From Synechococcales cyanobacterium CRU_2_2 (lineage in GTDB: Bacteria; Cyanobacteriota; Cyanobacteriia; PCC-9006; JAAUQQ01), in assembly GCA_012034805.1 (NCBI GenBank), contig JAAUOP010000019.1:1-52646 (forward strand): DNA of 52,646 nucleotides. Direction: 5' to 3'. The notes under the pieces are model-generated. The model worked only from the letters and a program-made list of their open reading frames with translations, was not told the DNA's origin and did not search any database. Numbering within the stretch: the first letter of the stretch is position 1; every line of letters begins with the position of its first letter. The translations under genes and the position numbers were made by a program. Below are positions 28,245-37,560 of this stretch, in pieces.

Positions 28245-28544
28245 AAAAGCCTTTCCTACAGCATCTTACCTGGGATGTTAGACGGTCTGTCTATTCTCAT
28301 TCCATGGTAATCGAATTTCTGGCCAATTAAGACAGATAGTCAAACTTTGCGGTGTGTTCTAAAATTCACCAAATTCAAGCCTATGTTTTCTTTTTCGGGC
28401 AAAATACGGATTTTCCGGCTTAAGGTTGTAGAGAAGGAAAGCGGCTGGGAAAAGTATCAATAGATGAACACTCCTCCTGCTTTGTGAATTCTCCAGGCTC
28501 AAAGAAAGATTTGTTTGCTGTCGCTCAAGGAACGGTAACTGCCC
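28245..28544. other. Divergent promoter region of petE and the NADH dehydrogenase gene
   Basis: 300 bases, AT-rich in the middle. AGGAAAGG before petE can act as its ribosome site. I see no clear operator or coding sequence. Confidence 0.5.
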
Positions 28545-29879
28545 ATGCCACAGGCTGATCAAGTGCAAAGTGCTCATCATGTTGTCATTGTCGGTGGCGG
28601 ATTTGCTGGCCTCTATGCCGCCAAATCTCTCGGGCATCCCTCGGTCAAGGTCACGGTGGTTGACAAACGCAATTTCCACTTGTTTCAGCCACTGCTCTAC
28701 CAAGTGGCCACCGGTTCGGTCTCTCCAGCCGATATCTCTTCGCCGCTCCGTGGGATTTTGGGACGAAATTCTAATACTAAAGTTCTACTCGATGAAGTTC
28801 TTGATCTAGACCCAGACAGCAAGAACATTATTTTGAAGGGTGGCGTTCTGTCTTACGACTCCCTGATTATGGCGACGGGTGTCAGTCACCACTATTTCGG
28901 GAACGACCAGTGGCAGGATATTGCCCCCGGCCTGAAAACCATCGAAGACGCATTGGAAATGCGGCGGCGGATTTTCTCTGCGTTTGAGGCGGCTGAGGGT
29001 GAGCGCGATCCCGAACAGCGAAAAGCCTTGCTGACGTTTGTGGTGGTGGGTGGCGGGCCGACAGGGGTGGAACTGGCTGGGGCGATCGCAGAACTCGCGA
29101 ACCAGACTCTCAAGGGAGATTTTCGCAATATTGATACGACGGAAGCTGAAGTCATCCTGATCGAAGGACTCGATCGCGTTTTGCCTCCCTTTGCCCCAGA
29201 ACTCTCTAGCGACGCCCAAGATGCCCTAGCGCGCCTGGGAGTTAGGATTCGCACGGGGGCTATGGTGACCCGGATCGATCCGGAGTCGGTCACGATTCGC
29301 TGTGGCGACGAGACGGAGGTCATTCCATCCCACACGACACTGTGGGCTGCAGGGGTCAAGGCATCCCGCCTAGGTGCGGTGCTGGCAGAGCGAACCGGTG
29401 CGGAACTAGATCGTTCAGGTCGGGTAATAGTTCAGTCTGACTTGAGCTTGCCGGGCCACTCCGACATTTTTGTGGTCGGCGACTTGGCTCACTTTGCGCA
29501 CCAGGGCGAGCGGCCCTTGCCTGGTGTGGCTCCGGTGGCGATGCAGGCGGGCGACTATGTGGCGAAACTTATTCTTAAGCGACTCCAAGGGCGAACCTCT
29601 GAACCCTTTAAGTATGTCGATCGCGGCAGTATGGCGGTGATTGGTCAAAATGAAGCGGTGGTTGACCTCGGCTTTATGAAGTTCTCCGGGCCTTTTGCGT
29701 GGTTCCTTTGGGTCTTTGCCCACATCTACTACCTGATTGAGTTTGACAACAAATTGGTGGTGATGACCCAGTGGGCCTGGAACTACTTCACACGCAATCG
29801 TGGGGCTCGATTAATCACAGGTCTAGAGGCGGTTCGCCGTACTGATGGGGCTGTGCCTCAAGCCTCAGCCAAGGTTTAG
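28545..29879 (+). CDS. Type II NADH dehydrogenase (NDH-2)
   Basis: Non-proton-pumping FAD enzyme that oxidises NADH to reduce quinone. Two Rossmann motifs: VVIVGGGFAGLYAAKSLG (FAD) near residue 13 and FVVVGGGPTGVELAGAIAEL (NADH) near 165. Also LFQPLLYQVATGSV, LWAAGVKASRLG and VVGDLAHFAHQGERPLPGVA, which are typical. The C-terminal hydrophobic region FAWFLWVFAHIYYLIEF may be the membrane contact. 444 residues. Several ndb paralogs exist in cyanobacteria; I do not assign the letter. Confidence 0.93.
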   Translation: MPQADQVQSAHHVVIVGGGFAGLYAAKSLGHPSVKVTVVDKRNFHLFQPLLYQVATGSVSPADISSPLRGILGRNSNTKVLLDEVLDLDPDSKNIILKGGVLSYDSLIMATGVSHHYFGNDQWQDIAPGLKTIEDALEMRRRIFSAFEAAEGERDPEQRKALLTFVVVGGGPTGVELAGAIAELANQTLKGDFRNIDTTEAEVILIEGLDRVLPPFAPELSSDAQDALARLGVRIRTGAMVTRIDPESVTIRCGDETEVIPSHTTLWAAGVKASRLGAVLAERTGAELDRSGRVIVQSDLSLPGHSDIFVVGDLAHFAHQGERPLPGVAPVAMQAGDYVAKLILKRLQGRTSEPFKYVDRGSMAVIGQNEAVVDLGFMKFSGPFAWFLWVFAHIYYLIEFDNKLVVMTQWAWNYFTRNRGARLITGLEAVRRTDGAVPQASAKV

Positions 29880-29901
29880 CCAGGATAGGCGGGCGGGCGT
29901 C

Positions 29902-30342
29902 TCACCACAGGGGCAAAACACCTTGGACGGCCTGGGGCTTTTGCTCAATTTCTTCGAATTCTAGTCGAGAGTATGGGCTGGGGCTCGGCGATCGATCGGG
30001 GTGTTCGGACGGGTGGCGGCGGCGAGAGTACCACCAGTCTCGCAGCTGGGGGGAGAGGCGATCGCCATACAAGGTGACCACAATGATGGCTCCCGAGCAT
30101 CCCGGCTCTAACACCTCAACTCCGTAGGATGGAGCTTTTTGGGTGGCAATGTCTGGCGTTAGCCGACGGCCAATGCGTCGCCAGCTCGGCTCTTTCCCCC
30201 GCCATTGCAGACGGCAGCAGGGCCATGGCAATTGCTCTCGGTCAAATAGACGACAGCAAGGCCCAATGATGCGGTAAGTAAAATGACCACCGATGCTAGG
30301 AATGATACTGCCGGATACTAGGGGGTGAATGAGATTTGCCAT
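29902..30342 (-). CDS. Hypothetical protein, no recognised domain
   Basis: 146 residues rich in Arg, Pro and Cys. Segments such as VSGSIIPSIGGHFTYRIIGP and GAIIVVTLYGDRLSPQLRDW look conserved-type rather than random. A Cys-rich pair CCRLF/CCRLQ is present. No signal peptide or catalytic motif seen. It is 24 bases before the large HEAT protein gene on the same strand; convergent with NDH-2. I cannot name a function. Confidence 0.55.
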   Translation of the reverse strand: MANLIHPLVSGSIIPSIGGHFTYRIIGPCCRLFDREQLPWPCCRLQWRGKEPSWRRIGRRLTPDIATQKAPSYGVEVLEPGCSGAIIVVTLYGDRLSPQLRDWWYSRRRHPSEHPDRSPSPSPYSRLEFEEIEQKPQAVQGVLPLW

Positions 30343-30366
30343 GGCAAGACGAGGGCATGACGCGCT

Positions 30367-32109
30367 TTATAGTTTCTCCGCATCGGCCCGTTCGGAGGAC
30401 CATTGACTAGAGGCTGAATCTGCAGCGAAGGTTTCGGGGGGACTGATGGATTTTTGCAGGAGCTGCTGGGACTGCGCGGGTTCAATCCCGGCATTGGAGC
30501 GAATTCGGTTCAGCTGCCCGATGGCCCAATGGGCGGTTTCGCGAACCTCTGCATCTTGATCTTCCGTGGCGATCGCCAGCAGGTTACTAATTTGACCCAC
30601 CAAATCGTAAATCCGCGTCAGATCGCGAATCGCATTTTTACGGACTTCCGCATTTTCATCTTGAAGCGACATGGCGAGGGCACGCTTCATCGGCTTGAGG
30701 GTTTGGGTACCAATCTCGGAAAGCGCCGACAAAATCAAACTTCGTTGTTTTGAGTCAGCGGTGGGAATGAGATTGACCAGCGGTTGAATGGCTCGGGAGT
30801 CAGCCCGCTGTCCCAGTTCCCAAATGGCCTTGCGGCGTTTAGCCGGAACGGCAGACTGCAAGTCGCTGATCAACGTCTCGACGATGTCTAGGCGCGGCAG
30901 ACGAGAGGTTGGATTGATCAAGCTAGCGGGCTCATGTCGGTGGTCTCGGCGCTGAATGGCAGAGGGCGGTGGCGGCGGGATCAGCGTTGCTCGGGGGGAG
31001 GCGATCGCAGCAGGATTCATGCCCTGGCCCTTGACACCGCGTCCCTGTTGCCCGGAATCTTTTTGCGTGCTCTGAGCCTTCGCGCCAGGGTTCTTAACGC
31101 CAAACGGATTCACGTCTTGGGTTTGGGCTTCCTGGGCCAATGTCTCTGGGATCGGTGTCTCAGGCTCCCACAGACCAGGGGTGTCATCGCGATCGCCAGC
31201 CTCTGTCAGCTCCTCTGTCAGCTCCTCTGTCAGCTCCTCTGTCAGCTCCTCTGTCAGCTCCTCTGTCAGCTCCTCCGGACGCTGGCAGACATTCGCGGCC
31301 AATTCAGGCAGCGTTTGCGGTGTCACGTCGAGATGCTCTAGCATCCTTGCCATGGTCTTCGAGCGTTTCTTTTGGGTGGAGCGTTCTTGGGGCTTAGATT
31401 TTGACTTAGACTTAGACCGCTTGGGTTTAGAGCGTTTAGGCTGGGACAAACCCGCCATTTTCCAGATGCCGAAGCCACCGAAGCCGATCCCCAAGAGGGA
31501 TAACGCCATGACTGCCATACGCACGGGCGAAGTCTTGGCGGGGCGGGGCGGGGTCGTTGTCGGTTTCGCGCCTGCGTTGGACGGCTCATCAGGTGTTGTA
31601 GCCCCTGTAGCGGCGGCGGCTTGAATAGCGGCTTCAATCTTGGCGCTGCCAGGTTTTTTTAGGGCTGCCCAAGTTTCTTCAGCCACAATTCCCGTCACGG
31701 CTAAGGCTTGATCGTCTTGGAACGCTTTGACTGCCGACTCTGTGACCGCATTAAACGTCCCGTTAATCTCACCGTTATAAAATCCCAGCTTGCTTAAGTT
31801 GAGTTGCAGTTCAATCACGAGCGGGCCACTGCTCCCCGGCGCTAGAGAAGGGCGATCGACCACGGCATCATCAACGGTGTCATCAGCGGCGTCATCAATG
31901 GCATCAGGGGGCTGGGTCTCTGACTGAGGAACTTGCTGGGCCTTGATCTGGGCCACGATGAGAGGCTTGGGCAGAAGGGGTGTCTGAGACTCGGCTTGGG
32001 AGTCAGCCAGAAACATCGCATGAGCGATCGCACCCCCGCCGGCCCCCAAGCCGGGGGTAAGAGCAACGGTCCAGAGAGTGACCTTCCAAATCAGTGGGTG
32101 GCATCGCAT
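30367..32109 (-). CDS. Peptidoglycan-binding, transmembrane, HEAT-repeat protein
   Basis: A 580-residue three-part protein. Start chosen at MRCHPLIWKVTLW, giving a signal-like or anchor segment (about 5-30). Residues about 87-153 are a PG_binding_1 domain (VIELQLNLSKLGFYNGEING, GTFNAVTESAVKAFQ). A membrane segment (MAVMALSLLGIGFGGFGIW) follows at about 198-216, then KRSKPKRSKSKSKSK, a strong positive-inside signal. Six EELT units come next, then HEAT repeats (about 410-550: RRKAIWELGQRADSRAIQPL, EVRKNAIRDLTRIYD, EVRETAHWAIGQLN). I infer periplasmic wall binding and cytoplasmic HEAT domain, a possible wall sensor. Confidence 0.75.
   Translation of the reverse strand: MRCHPLIWKVTLWTVALTPGLGAGGGAIAHAMFLADSQAESQTPLLPKPLIVAQIKAQQVPQSETQPPDAIDDAADDTVDDAVVDRPSLAPGSSGPLVIELQLNLSKLGFYNGEINGTFNAVTESAVKAFQDDQALAVTGIVAEETWAALKKPGSAKIEAAIQAAAATGATTPDEPSNAGAKPTTTPPRPAKTSPVRMAVMALSLLGIGFGGFGIWKMAGLSQPKRSKPKRSKSKSKSKPQERSTQKKRSKTMARMLEHLDVTPQTLPELAANVCQRPEELTEELTEELTEELTEELTEELTEAGDRDDTPGLWEPETPIPETLAQEAQTQDVNPFGVKNPGAKAQSTQKDSGQQGRGVKGQGMNPAAIASPRATLIPPPPPSAIQRRDHRHEPASLINPTSRLPRLDIVETLISDLQSAVPAKRRKAIWELGQRADSRAIQPLVNLIPTADSKQRSLILSALSEIGTQTLKPMKRALAMSLQDENAEVRKNAIRDLTRIYDLVGQISNLLAIATEDQDAEVRETAHWAIGQLNRIRSNAGIEPAQSQQLLQKSISPPETFAADSASSQWSSERADAEKL
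31201..31272 (-). repeat. In-frame tandem repeat, 6 x 12 bp
   Basis: CTCTGTCAGCTC is repeated six times perfectly (plus strand) and encodes EELT repeats in the HEAT protein. The perfect copies suggest recent expansion. Confidence 0.95.
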
Positions 32110-32183
32110 CAGCTTTGGGCCTGGCGTAGAGGTAGACGGACGAGCGTAGATAGTAGATAGATGAAGGGGAACGCTTAGATGGA

Positions 32184-32225
32184 TGGGCAAAAACGGGTGG
32201 GCAAAAACGGGTGGGCAAAGACGGA
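32184..32225. repeat. Tandem repeat, 3 x 14 bp
   Basis: TGGGCAAAAACGGG is present twice perfectly and a third time with two changes. It is 75-116 bases upstream of the HEAT protein start, in its likely promoter region. Confidence 0.92.
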
Positions 32226-32291
32226 GACGAACTCAGACTATTTACTGATCTTTAAGGATACTAACAGGGGAAAACAATATACGTAATTGGG

Positions 32292-33392
32292 TTATTGAGT
32301 CGGTGTTGAAGATGAGGTTCTGGGGTCAGCTTTTGCGGACTTAGCGCCAAAAAACGCCGTCAGGCGCTCCCGTTGGTTAATTAGGTAAATGCTAATCAAG
32401 GTCAGAATAACCCCTGCGTCTTGAATCGGGCTGAGCTGCTCCGCTAGAAAAAGATTTCCGAACAACAGCGCGAAGACCGGCGTTAGAAACGTCAGAGCAC
32501 TCAGACTCGTGAGGTTGCGCTGAGCCGCGAAGTAAAAGAACAATCCATAGGCGATCGCGCTTCCAAACACCGTGGAGTAGGCCATGGCCAACCCATCTGA
32601 CAGCGTCAAAGCATCCCACTGATGCTGCTCCGTCAGCGCCGACAGGGCCATCAGCGGCAATCCACCCAGCAGCATATGCCAGCCAGTTGCCATAATCGGA
32701 TCCGCCTCGCGAAAGACAAATCGGCTCAAAATGGTGCCGCTGGCCATAGACAGTGACGCCAGCAACATCAGCCATTGTCCATTTTGAAACAGTGCTGCCA
32801 AAACCATTTGCAACTGTATCGGTAGGTCTTGCGGTAACCCAGGCTTAGATAAATCCGCAAGAGCACTCAGCCACTGGCGGCTCAGGCCTCCATTGAAGAG
32901 GTCAGAGACCTGGCTGAGCAAACCTCGCCAGACCTGGAGAATCCATTCGTCCGGTAAACCCAGCAAACTAATTCCCATAATGCCCAGGAGCAGCCCTAAA
33001 AATCCCCAACGGCCAATATATTCCCCAAACAGCCAGCGAGCCATCAGGGCCACGGCCAAGGGCTGGGAGTCAATCATCACCGAACCTAGGCCCGCATCGG
33101 TGCGCTGCAATCCCTCCGCCAAAAAGCCCTGAAACAGAGCGCCATCCAGGCAGGCAAAGGCCAGAATCCAAAGCCAGACGCGCCAGCCCTGGGGATGCGA
33201 TCGCCCTAACCCCCAGCCCATCAGCAAAATCATCGCCCCAGCCGGAACCAGCCGTACCGTCGCCAAAAATAGAGGTGTGGTCTGGGTCAGGGTGCTCTTC
33301 ATCGCCACCATCGCGGTTCCCCAAAAAAAGAACGGGGCAACGAGCAGCAAAGGCTCAAAGGGCAAGCGATCGGGAACAGAAGGAAGACGCAT
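32292..33392 (-). CDS. EamA/DMT-family transporter
   Basis: Inner-membrane metabolite exporter-like protein. It has about ten hydrophobic segments in two EamA halves: LLLVAPFFFWGTAMVAMKST and LATVRLVPAGAMILLMGWGL in the first, LMLLASLSMASGTILSRFV and YGLFFYFAAQRNLTSLSALT in the second. The motif FLTPVFALLFGNLFLAEQLS near the end is typical of the superfamily. An unusual loop of about 60 residues sits between the halves. Substrate unknown. 366 residues. Confidence 0.88.
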   Translation of the reverse strand: MRLPSVPDRLPFEPLLLVAPFFFWGTAMVAMKSTLTQTTPLFLATVRLVPAGAMILLMGWGLGRSHPQGWRVWLWILAFACLDGALFQGFLAEGLQRTDAGLGSVMIDSQPLAVALMARWLFGEYIGRWGFLGLLLGIMGISLLGLPDEWILQVWRGLLSQVSDLFNGGLSRQWLSALADLSKPGLPQDLPIQLQMVLAALFQNGQWLMLLASLSMASGTILSRFVFREADPIMATGWHMLLGGLPLMALSALTEQHQWDALTLSDGLAMAYSTVFGSAIAYGLFFYFAAQRNLTSLSALTFLTPVFALLFGNLFLAEQLSPIQDAGVILTLISIYLINQRERLTAFFGAKSAKADPRTSSSTPTQ

Positions 33393-33477
33393 GAAAACTC
33401 AAATAAGCTTTTCCTATCTTAGAGCTCAATCCGAAGCTGCACCTCCCGTGGACAAACCCGAGGGATTCACGGTCAGG

Positions 33478-33527
33478 ACATACCCTCACACGACATACCC
33501 TCACACGACATACCCTCACACGACATA
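33478..33527. repeat. Tandem repeat, 3.3 x 15 bp
   Basis: ACATACCCTCACACG is repeated three times perfectly plus ACATA. It sits in the divergent promoter between the EamA gene and sppA, 37 bases before sppA. Confidence 0.95.
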
Positions 33528-33563
33528 ATAAACGGATGCCCCATTGAGAGACTGTACTGGTTT

Positions 33564-34411
33564 ATGGTTTGGCCCTTTAAACGTCGTTCACGCAAAAAAT
33601 TGCTCGCATTGAAGTCTCAGGTGCGATCGCAGGGGCAACCCGAGAGCGGCTGCTCAATGCCTTCAAAATCGTTGAAGAACAGCGCTTTCCCGGCCTGCTT
33701 CTGCGCATTGATAGCCCCGGCGGCACCGTTGGCGATTCCCAAGAAATCTATAGCGCCCTTTGCCGTCTGCAGGAAAAGACCAAAATCGTCGCGAGCTTTG
33801 GCAATATTTCTGCTTCGGGAGGAGTCTACATCGCCATGGGGGCACACCACATTGTCTCCAACCCCGGCACAATCACAGGCAGTATTGGTGTGATTTTGCG
33901 AGGTAATAATTTGGAGCGTTTGCTCGATCGCATCGGTGTTTCCTTTCAAGTCGTCAAGTCAGGCCCCTACAAAGATATTCTTGCCTTTGATCGTAAGCTG
34001 ACTGAGCCAGAATCCTCGATTTTGCAAGAGCTGATCGACACCAGCTACGAGCAATTCGTCACCACCGTCGCCAAAGCGCGTCATCTCGAGCTAGAAACCG
34101 TCAAACGTTTCGCCGATGGCCGTATTTTCACGGGCGAGCAAGCCTTGGCCCTGGGTGTGGTCGATCGCCTTGGCAGCGAGGAAGATGCTCGCCGCTGGCT
34201 GGCGGAGCTCGTTAACCTTGACCCAGAGAAAACAGAGCTCTGTACAATCGAAGAGCCCAAACCCTTCTGGAATCGCTTTTTGTCCCGAGGACAAGCCTCG
34301 CAAAAACAGACGCTACAAGCGCCGCTAGGCACAGGCCTATCAGCCAGCCTGGAGCACCTTCGGTTTGAACTGGAAACCCATGGACTACCGCTGTGGCTTT
34401 ACCGCCCCTAA
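33564..34411 (+). CDS. sppA: Signal peptide peptidase SppA, one-base frameshift
   Basis: Serine protease of the S49 family digesting leftover signal peptides; in cyanobacteria SppA is tied to phycobilisome breakdown under high light. The start MVWPFKRRSRKK matches the cyanobacterial form. The break is at the A run 33594-33599; one more A gives KKIARIEVSGAIAGATRERL. Then LLLRIDSPGGTVGDS, the nucleophile region SFGNISASGGVYIAMGA, TGSIGVILRG and Lys in KSGPYKDI, the catalytic dyad base. 282 residues, short single-domain form, with no membrane anchor evident. Probably intact in reality. Confidence 0.93.
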
Positions 34412-34500
34412 GGGGCCGGAAAACCCCATGATCTTCTATGATCTAAAGCTTATTCTGTAAATACTATGCTGTAAAGATAATGATCCAGGAGGAGCGCGTG

Positions 34501-34887
34501 GTGTCGTGGCAAGTGCAGGCAATTCGTGGGGCAACGACCGTGTCAGACAACTCGGCAGCGGCAATTCGAGAAGCCGTAACTGAGCTGATGGATGCCCTAG
34601 AAGCAAACAACGAGATTAAACCGCAGCATGTGGTGAGTTTAACGTTTTCGGTCACGCGGGATCTGGACGCACTGTTCCCGGCGTCTGTTGCTCGAAAGCG
34701 TCCAGGCTGGGATAACGTGCCTCTGTTGGATGTGCAGCAAATGCACGTCACCGGTAGCCTAGAGCGCTGTATTCGTCTACTTCTGCACATCAACTGTCCC
34801 GAACCAAACCTGTCGGTTCACCACCCCTATCTCCGTCAGGCCCAGCGCCTGCGGCCTGATTGGGATTTGGCCCGACCGATGTCTTGA
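34501..34887 (+). CDS. aroH: Chorismate mutase, AroH type
   Basis: Converts chorismate to prephenate, feeding Phe and Tyr synthesis. The monofunctional AroH fold is shown by QAIRGATTVSDNSAAAIREA, VSLTFSVTRDLDALFPA and ARKRPGWDNVPLLDVQQMHV. The start GTG at 34501 is chosen because AGGAGG sits 8 bases upstream and the family starts about 7 residues before RGATT; an ATG at 34480 would put that ribosome site inside the gene. 128 residues. Confidence 0.93.
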   Translation: MSWQVQAIRGATTVSDNSAAAIREAVTELMDALEANNEIKPQHVVSLTFSVTRDLDALFPASVARKRPGWDNVPLLDVQQMHVTGSLERCIRLLLHINCPEPNLSVHHPYLRQAQRLRPDWDLARPMS

Positions 34888-34944
34888 AACTTCATCCGAC
34901 TCTGAAAAGTTCCGAAGCCTTCAGGCTGACATGCTCTGCAGGCA

Positions 34945-35940
34945 CTAGGGGCGAACGGAGATCACCCGATGGATTCGGCCGATTATCGTCTTGGTATTCG
35001 GCCTCCAGCTGGTCTTGCAACTCACTCTTGATGGGGGGTGAGCAGTAGACTCGATCGCAGTTTCAGCATGTCCCCACCGGACTCCAATAAACAAATCGTA
35101 AACGAAATTCCAGAAGTCCTTAGGGCTCTGCAAGATGCCGAGGCACTGGGGAGAGCCTTTGGCTTCCAGTAGAGGACGGGTTGCATAGTAGGCAGCTTCG
35201 TAGCGATACCAGGGAATTGAGGGCCAAAGATGATGAACGAGGTGGTAGTTTTGGCCCATGATCAGCAGGTTGAGGAGGGAACCGGGATAGACTCGGGAAT
35301 TTTTCCAGCGATCGCGCTCTCGAAACGGGCGATGGGGCAAATAGTCAAAAAATAGACCCAATGCGATGCCCACCACCAACGCCGGGGTGAACCAGTAGTT
35401 CATCAGATAGCCAATGAAGCCAAACTTTATACCACAGAACACGATCGCCCCAAAGGAGAATCGAGCCAAAACCCACTCCAGTAGCTCATACTTTCGCCAA
35501 AGCTTGCGCCGAAAGAAAAAGAACTCGTGGTACATGAAGCGCGGGGCAATCAGCCACAACGGCCCGCAAGTTGAAACGAAGTGATCTGGGTCATTCTCAG
35601 GGTCGTTGACATGGGCATGATGCTGCATGTGAACTCGCGCAAAAACGGGAAAGGAAAACCCCAGCAGTAGCGCACTGGCATGACCCATGACCGCATTAAC
35701 CACGCGATTGGGATGAGCCGAATGGTGAGAGGCATCATGAATGACTGTTCCAGCAAGGTGCAGCGAAAGCACACTCAGGGAAAAACAAAGCCATGGGTAC
35801 CAGTCCCAGCGAAAATAGCCGAGTACCGACAGCGCCATAAAAACGAATGCCGAGAGCAAAATCCAAACGTTTGGGTTGAAGCGACCCGGTGAACGCACGA
35901 ACTCTCTGGGCACCGTCAGGGGCATCTTGGCCTCCGACAT
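34945..35940 (-). CDS. crtR: Beta-carotene hydroxylase, CrtR type
   Basis: Membrane di-iron hydroxylase adding 3-hydroxyls to beta-carotene to make zeaxanthin. The histidine boxes are TVIHDASHHSAHP, VHMQHHAHVNDPE and NYHLVHHLWPSIPWYRY. Hydrophobic segments flank them (NVWILLSAFVFMALSVLGYF). The start at 35940 (MSEAKMPLTVPREF) has AAGGAG about 10 bases upstream. 331 residues, with a divergent C-terminal tail of about 50 residues. Convergent with aroH. Confidence 0.93.
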   Translation of the reverse strand: MSEAKMPLTVPREFVRSPGRFNPNVWILLSAFVFMALSVLGYFRWDWYPWLCFSLSVLSLHLAGTVIHDASHHSAHPNRVVNAVMGHASALLLGFSFPVFARVHMQHHAHVNDPENDPDHFVSTCGPLWLIAPRFMYHEFFFFRRKLWRKYELLEWVLARFSFGAIVFCGIKFGFIGYLMNYWFTPALVVGIALGLFFDYLPHRPFRERDRWKNSRVYPGSLLNLLIMGQNYHLVHHLWPSIPWYRYEAAYYATRPLLEAKGSPQCLGILQSPKDFWNFVYDLFIGVRWGHAETAIESTAHPPSRVSCKTSWRPNTKTIIGRIHRVISVRP

Positions 35941-36273
35941 TCTGGTTTCACTCCTTACCACTTGCAACTCACAGGGAAAGCTCAAGATACCCAAAAACCT
36001 GCAGTGGAGAGTACGACAAACGCCGCCCACAACGCAAGAGAAGCGCACTAGACCAGCCGCTGTTCTTGGGTAGTATACGGCAGTTGTAACGGATAATAAA
36101 GTTTGTTGACACAGTCTCCGCGTGAAGGCTGACCCGGATCACAGGTGTTCTACCCGGTATGAGCCAGGGAAATTCCTGAGAAGGCTGCCCGATATTATGA
36201 GACGAGTCAAACCCCTAAGAGGCCCGCAACTGCCCGTAACCGTTTAAATTCGGATTAGTTGGATTAATTAAAT
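35941..36273. other. Gene-free stretch between crtR and tRNA-Leu
   Basis: 333 bases, including the crtR leader with AAGGAG. A TTGACA is seen near 36106 on the plus strand but has no convincing -10 partner. Nothing else seen. Confidence 0.5.
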
Positions 36274-36354
36274 GCGGACGAAAGGACTTGAACCTTCACG
36301 CCTTGCGGCACTAGAACCTAAATCTAGCGCGTCTACCAATTCCGCCACGTCCGC
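36274..36354 (-). tRNA. tRNA-Leu (anticodon UAG)
   Basis: The minus-strand sequence starts GCGGACG and ends CGTCCGC, a 7-pair acceptor stem. The anticodon arm CTAGA-TTTAGGT-TCTAG has UAG as its anticodon. The D-arm (GCGGAATTGGTAGACGC), a long class II variable arm (TGCCGCAAGGCG) and GGTTCAAGTCC T-loop are present. No CCA is encoded. 81 bases. Confidence 0.97.
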
Positions 36355-36457
36355 ATAGCGACAATATACCATCAAACTTGAGTCAGACTCGAGGTCAATC
36401 CAGCAATTCAGCGCGAGTTCGCCGCAGGCCCCCATTCAAGCGGTATATTACCGAGTC

Positions 36458-37060
36458 TCAAACGCGCTTCAATACAAAAAGGCTACCTCTGCTGCCCCGG
36501 TTAATGCGCAAGTCATCGTCTAGGTAGGTGAGATCAATCCAGCCCTGACGACCCTGAATCGAAAAGTCAATGGCCGCAAAGCGCTCACCCGACTCAATTT
36601 TGCGAATGAACTGTTGGGGGCTTTCATAGCCGACCCAGCGTTGAAGGCCAAAAATAGCCCGCTCAAACTGAACCTTGATGCGGCGATCGCCTCTCGCAAG
36701 CTTCGCCGGATCGCCCTCCAGCGCAAACCGAGCCGCAATGCTCACCAACCCCTCGCAATAGGGCAGGCCCTCCACCTCTGCAAGGTTGTAAGCCCGACCC
36801 GTATTCAAGCGCAAGCACTGATAGATCTGGCCCAGCTTGAGCAGGGGTATCCGATCAATGCCCAGGAGCTCGGTGCTGGTTGTGTAGAGCAACTGCCAGT
36901 CACCATCGAGCTGTTCTGCAGACTGCGTCGAACCAGCCGTCGGATTGCGCGCTTCAAGTTGAGCCACCTGGCTCAAAATTGCGGCACGCTGCTCACTGTC
37001 GCCGGCAATGCCTCGGTTGGTCGAAGCCAATAGTTCCAGCAGTTTTGATTTACCTAGCAT
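36458..37060 (-). CDS. PAP/fibrillin family protein
   Basis: Plastid lipid-associated protein family, found at thylakoids and lipid bodies of plants and cyanobacteria. The family core is seen in LLELLASTNRGIAGDSEQR, LDGDWQLLYTTSTELLGIDR and LGQIYQCLRLNTGRAYNLAE, ending with IDLTYLDDDLRINRGSRGSL. A lipocalin-like fold is expected. 200 residues. Its upstream gap faces DUF3134 on the other strand. Confidence 0.9.
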   Translation of the reverse strand: MLGKSKLLELLASTNRGIAGDSEQRAAILSQVAQLEARNPTAGSTQSAEQLDGDWQLLYTTSTELLGIDRIPLLKLGQIYQCLRLNTGRAYNLAEVEGLPYCEGLVSIAARFALEGDPAKLARGDRRIKVQFERAIFGLQRWVGYESPQQFIRKIESGERFAAIDFSIQGRQGWIDLTYLDDDLRINRGSRGSLFVLKRV

Positions 37061-37189
37061 CGCGGTTTCTGTCCTTTCGTGGGGTACCCATCGCTCAATT
37101 CTGTAACTTCTGAAGCCCAGGTCGCCTCAGAAATTCATTTTTTCTCTTACAAGTTACTGGGGTTTCTTCGATTATGATGGGTGGTGCCC

Positions 37190-37219
37190 TTGACACCTGA
37201 ATGAATGTCGAGCTATACC
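37190..37219 (+). promoter_or_regulatory. Candidate sigma-70 promoter of the DUF3134 gene
   Basis: A perfect TTGACA (37190-37195) and TATACC (37214-37219) are 18 bases apart, 94 bases before the start codon. Confidence 0.4.
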
Positions 37220-37313
37220 CTAGCCCAACGCCCTCGGGCTTTATGGCCTCAGCAAGGTGTGATCGGGTGCAAAGGGTTGGATTGATCTAATTTCTATAGA
37301 GATACCGTCCGTC

Positions 37314-37559
37314 ATGGAAAATAACCCCTCCCTCCGTATTGAGCCTCGCTATCAGCAAGCACCTGTTTTGCCGTCAGCGGGGGAGCCCTCGATTCTAGAG
37401 TGGTTGGAAAAAAGTGGTCGTCTCCTCGCGCGTGAAGACTTAGGCGAGCCCGATAAACGTCTTGTGGATGAGGAAGAGGAAATCTCGGCACTCATGGGCG
37501 TTGACGACGGCAAGTACGATGATGATTTTGATGACGATGATGAGGATTTAGACGACTAG
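37314..37559 (+). CDS. DUF3134 family protein
   Basis: Small cyanobacterial protein of unknown function. The family pattern is seen in NPSLRIEPRYQQAPVLPS and SILEWLEKSGRLLARE, followed by a very acidic end with runs of Asp. 81 residues. A terminator-like hairpin follows the stop. Confidence 0.85.
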   Translation: MENNPSLRIEPRYQQAPVLPSAGEPSILEWLEKSGRLLAREDLGEPDKRLVDEEEEISALMGVDDGKYDDDFDDDDEDLDD

Positions 37560-37560
37560 T

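Noticed and set aside
37205..37285. 26-codon small open frame starting MSSYTLAQRPRALW before the DUF3134 gene
   Set aside because: Its ATG lies between the -35 and -10 of the best promoter candidate (37190-37219), so that transcript would not contain it; no ribosome site seen.
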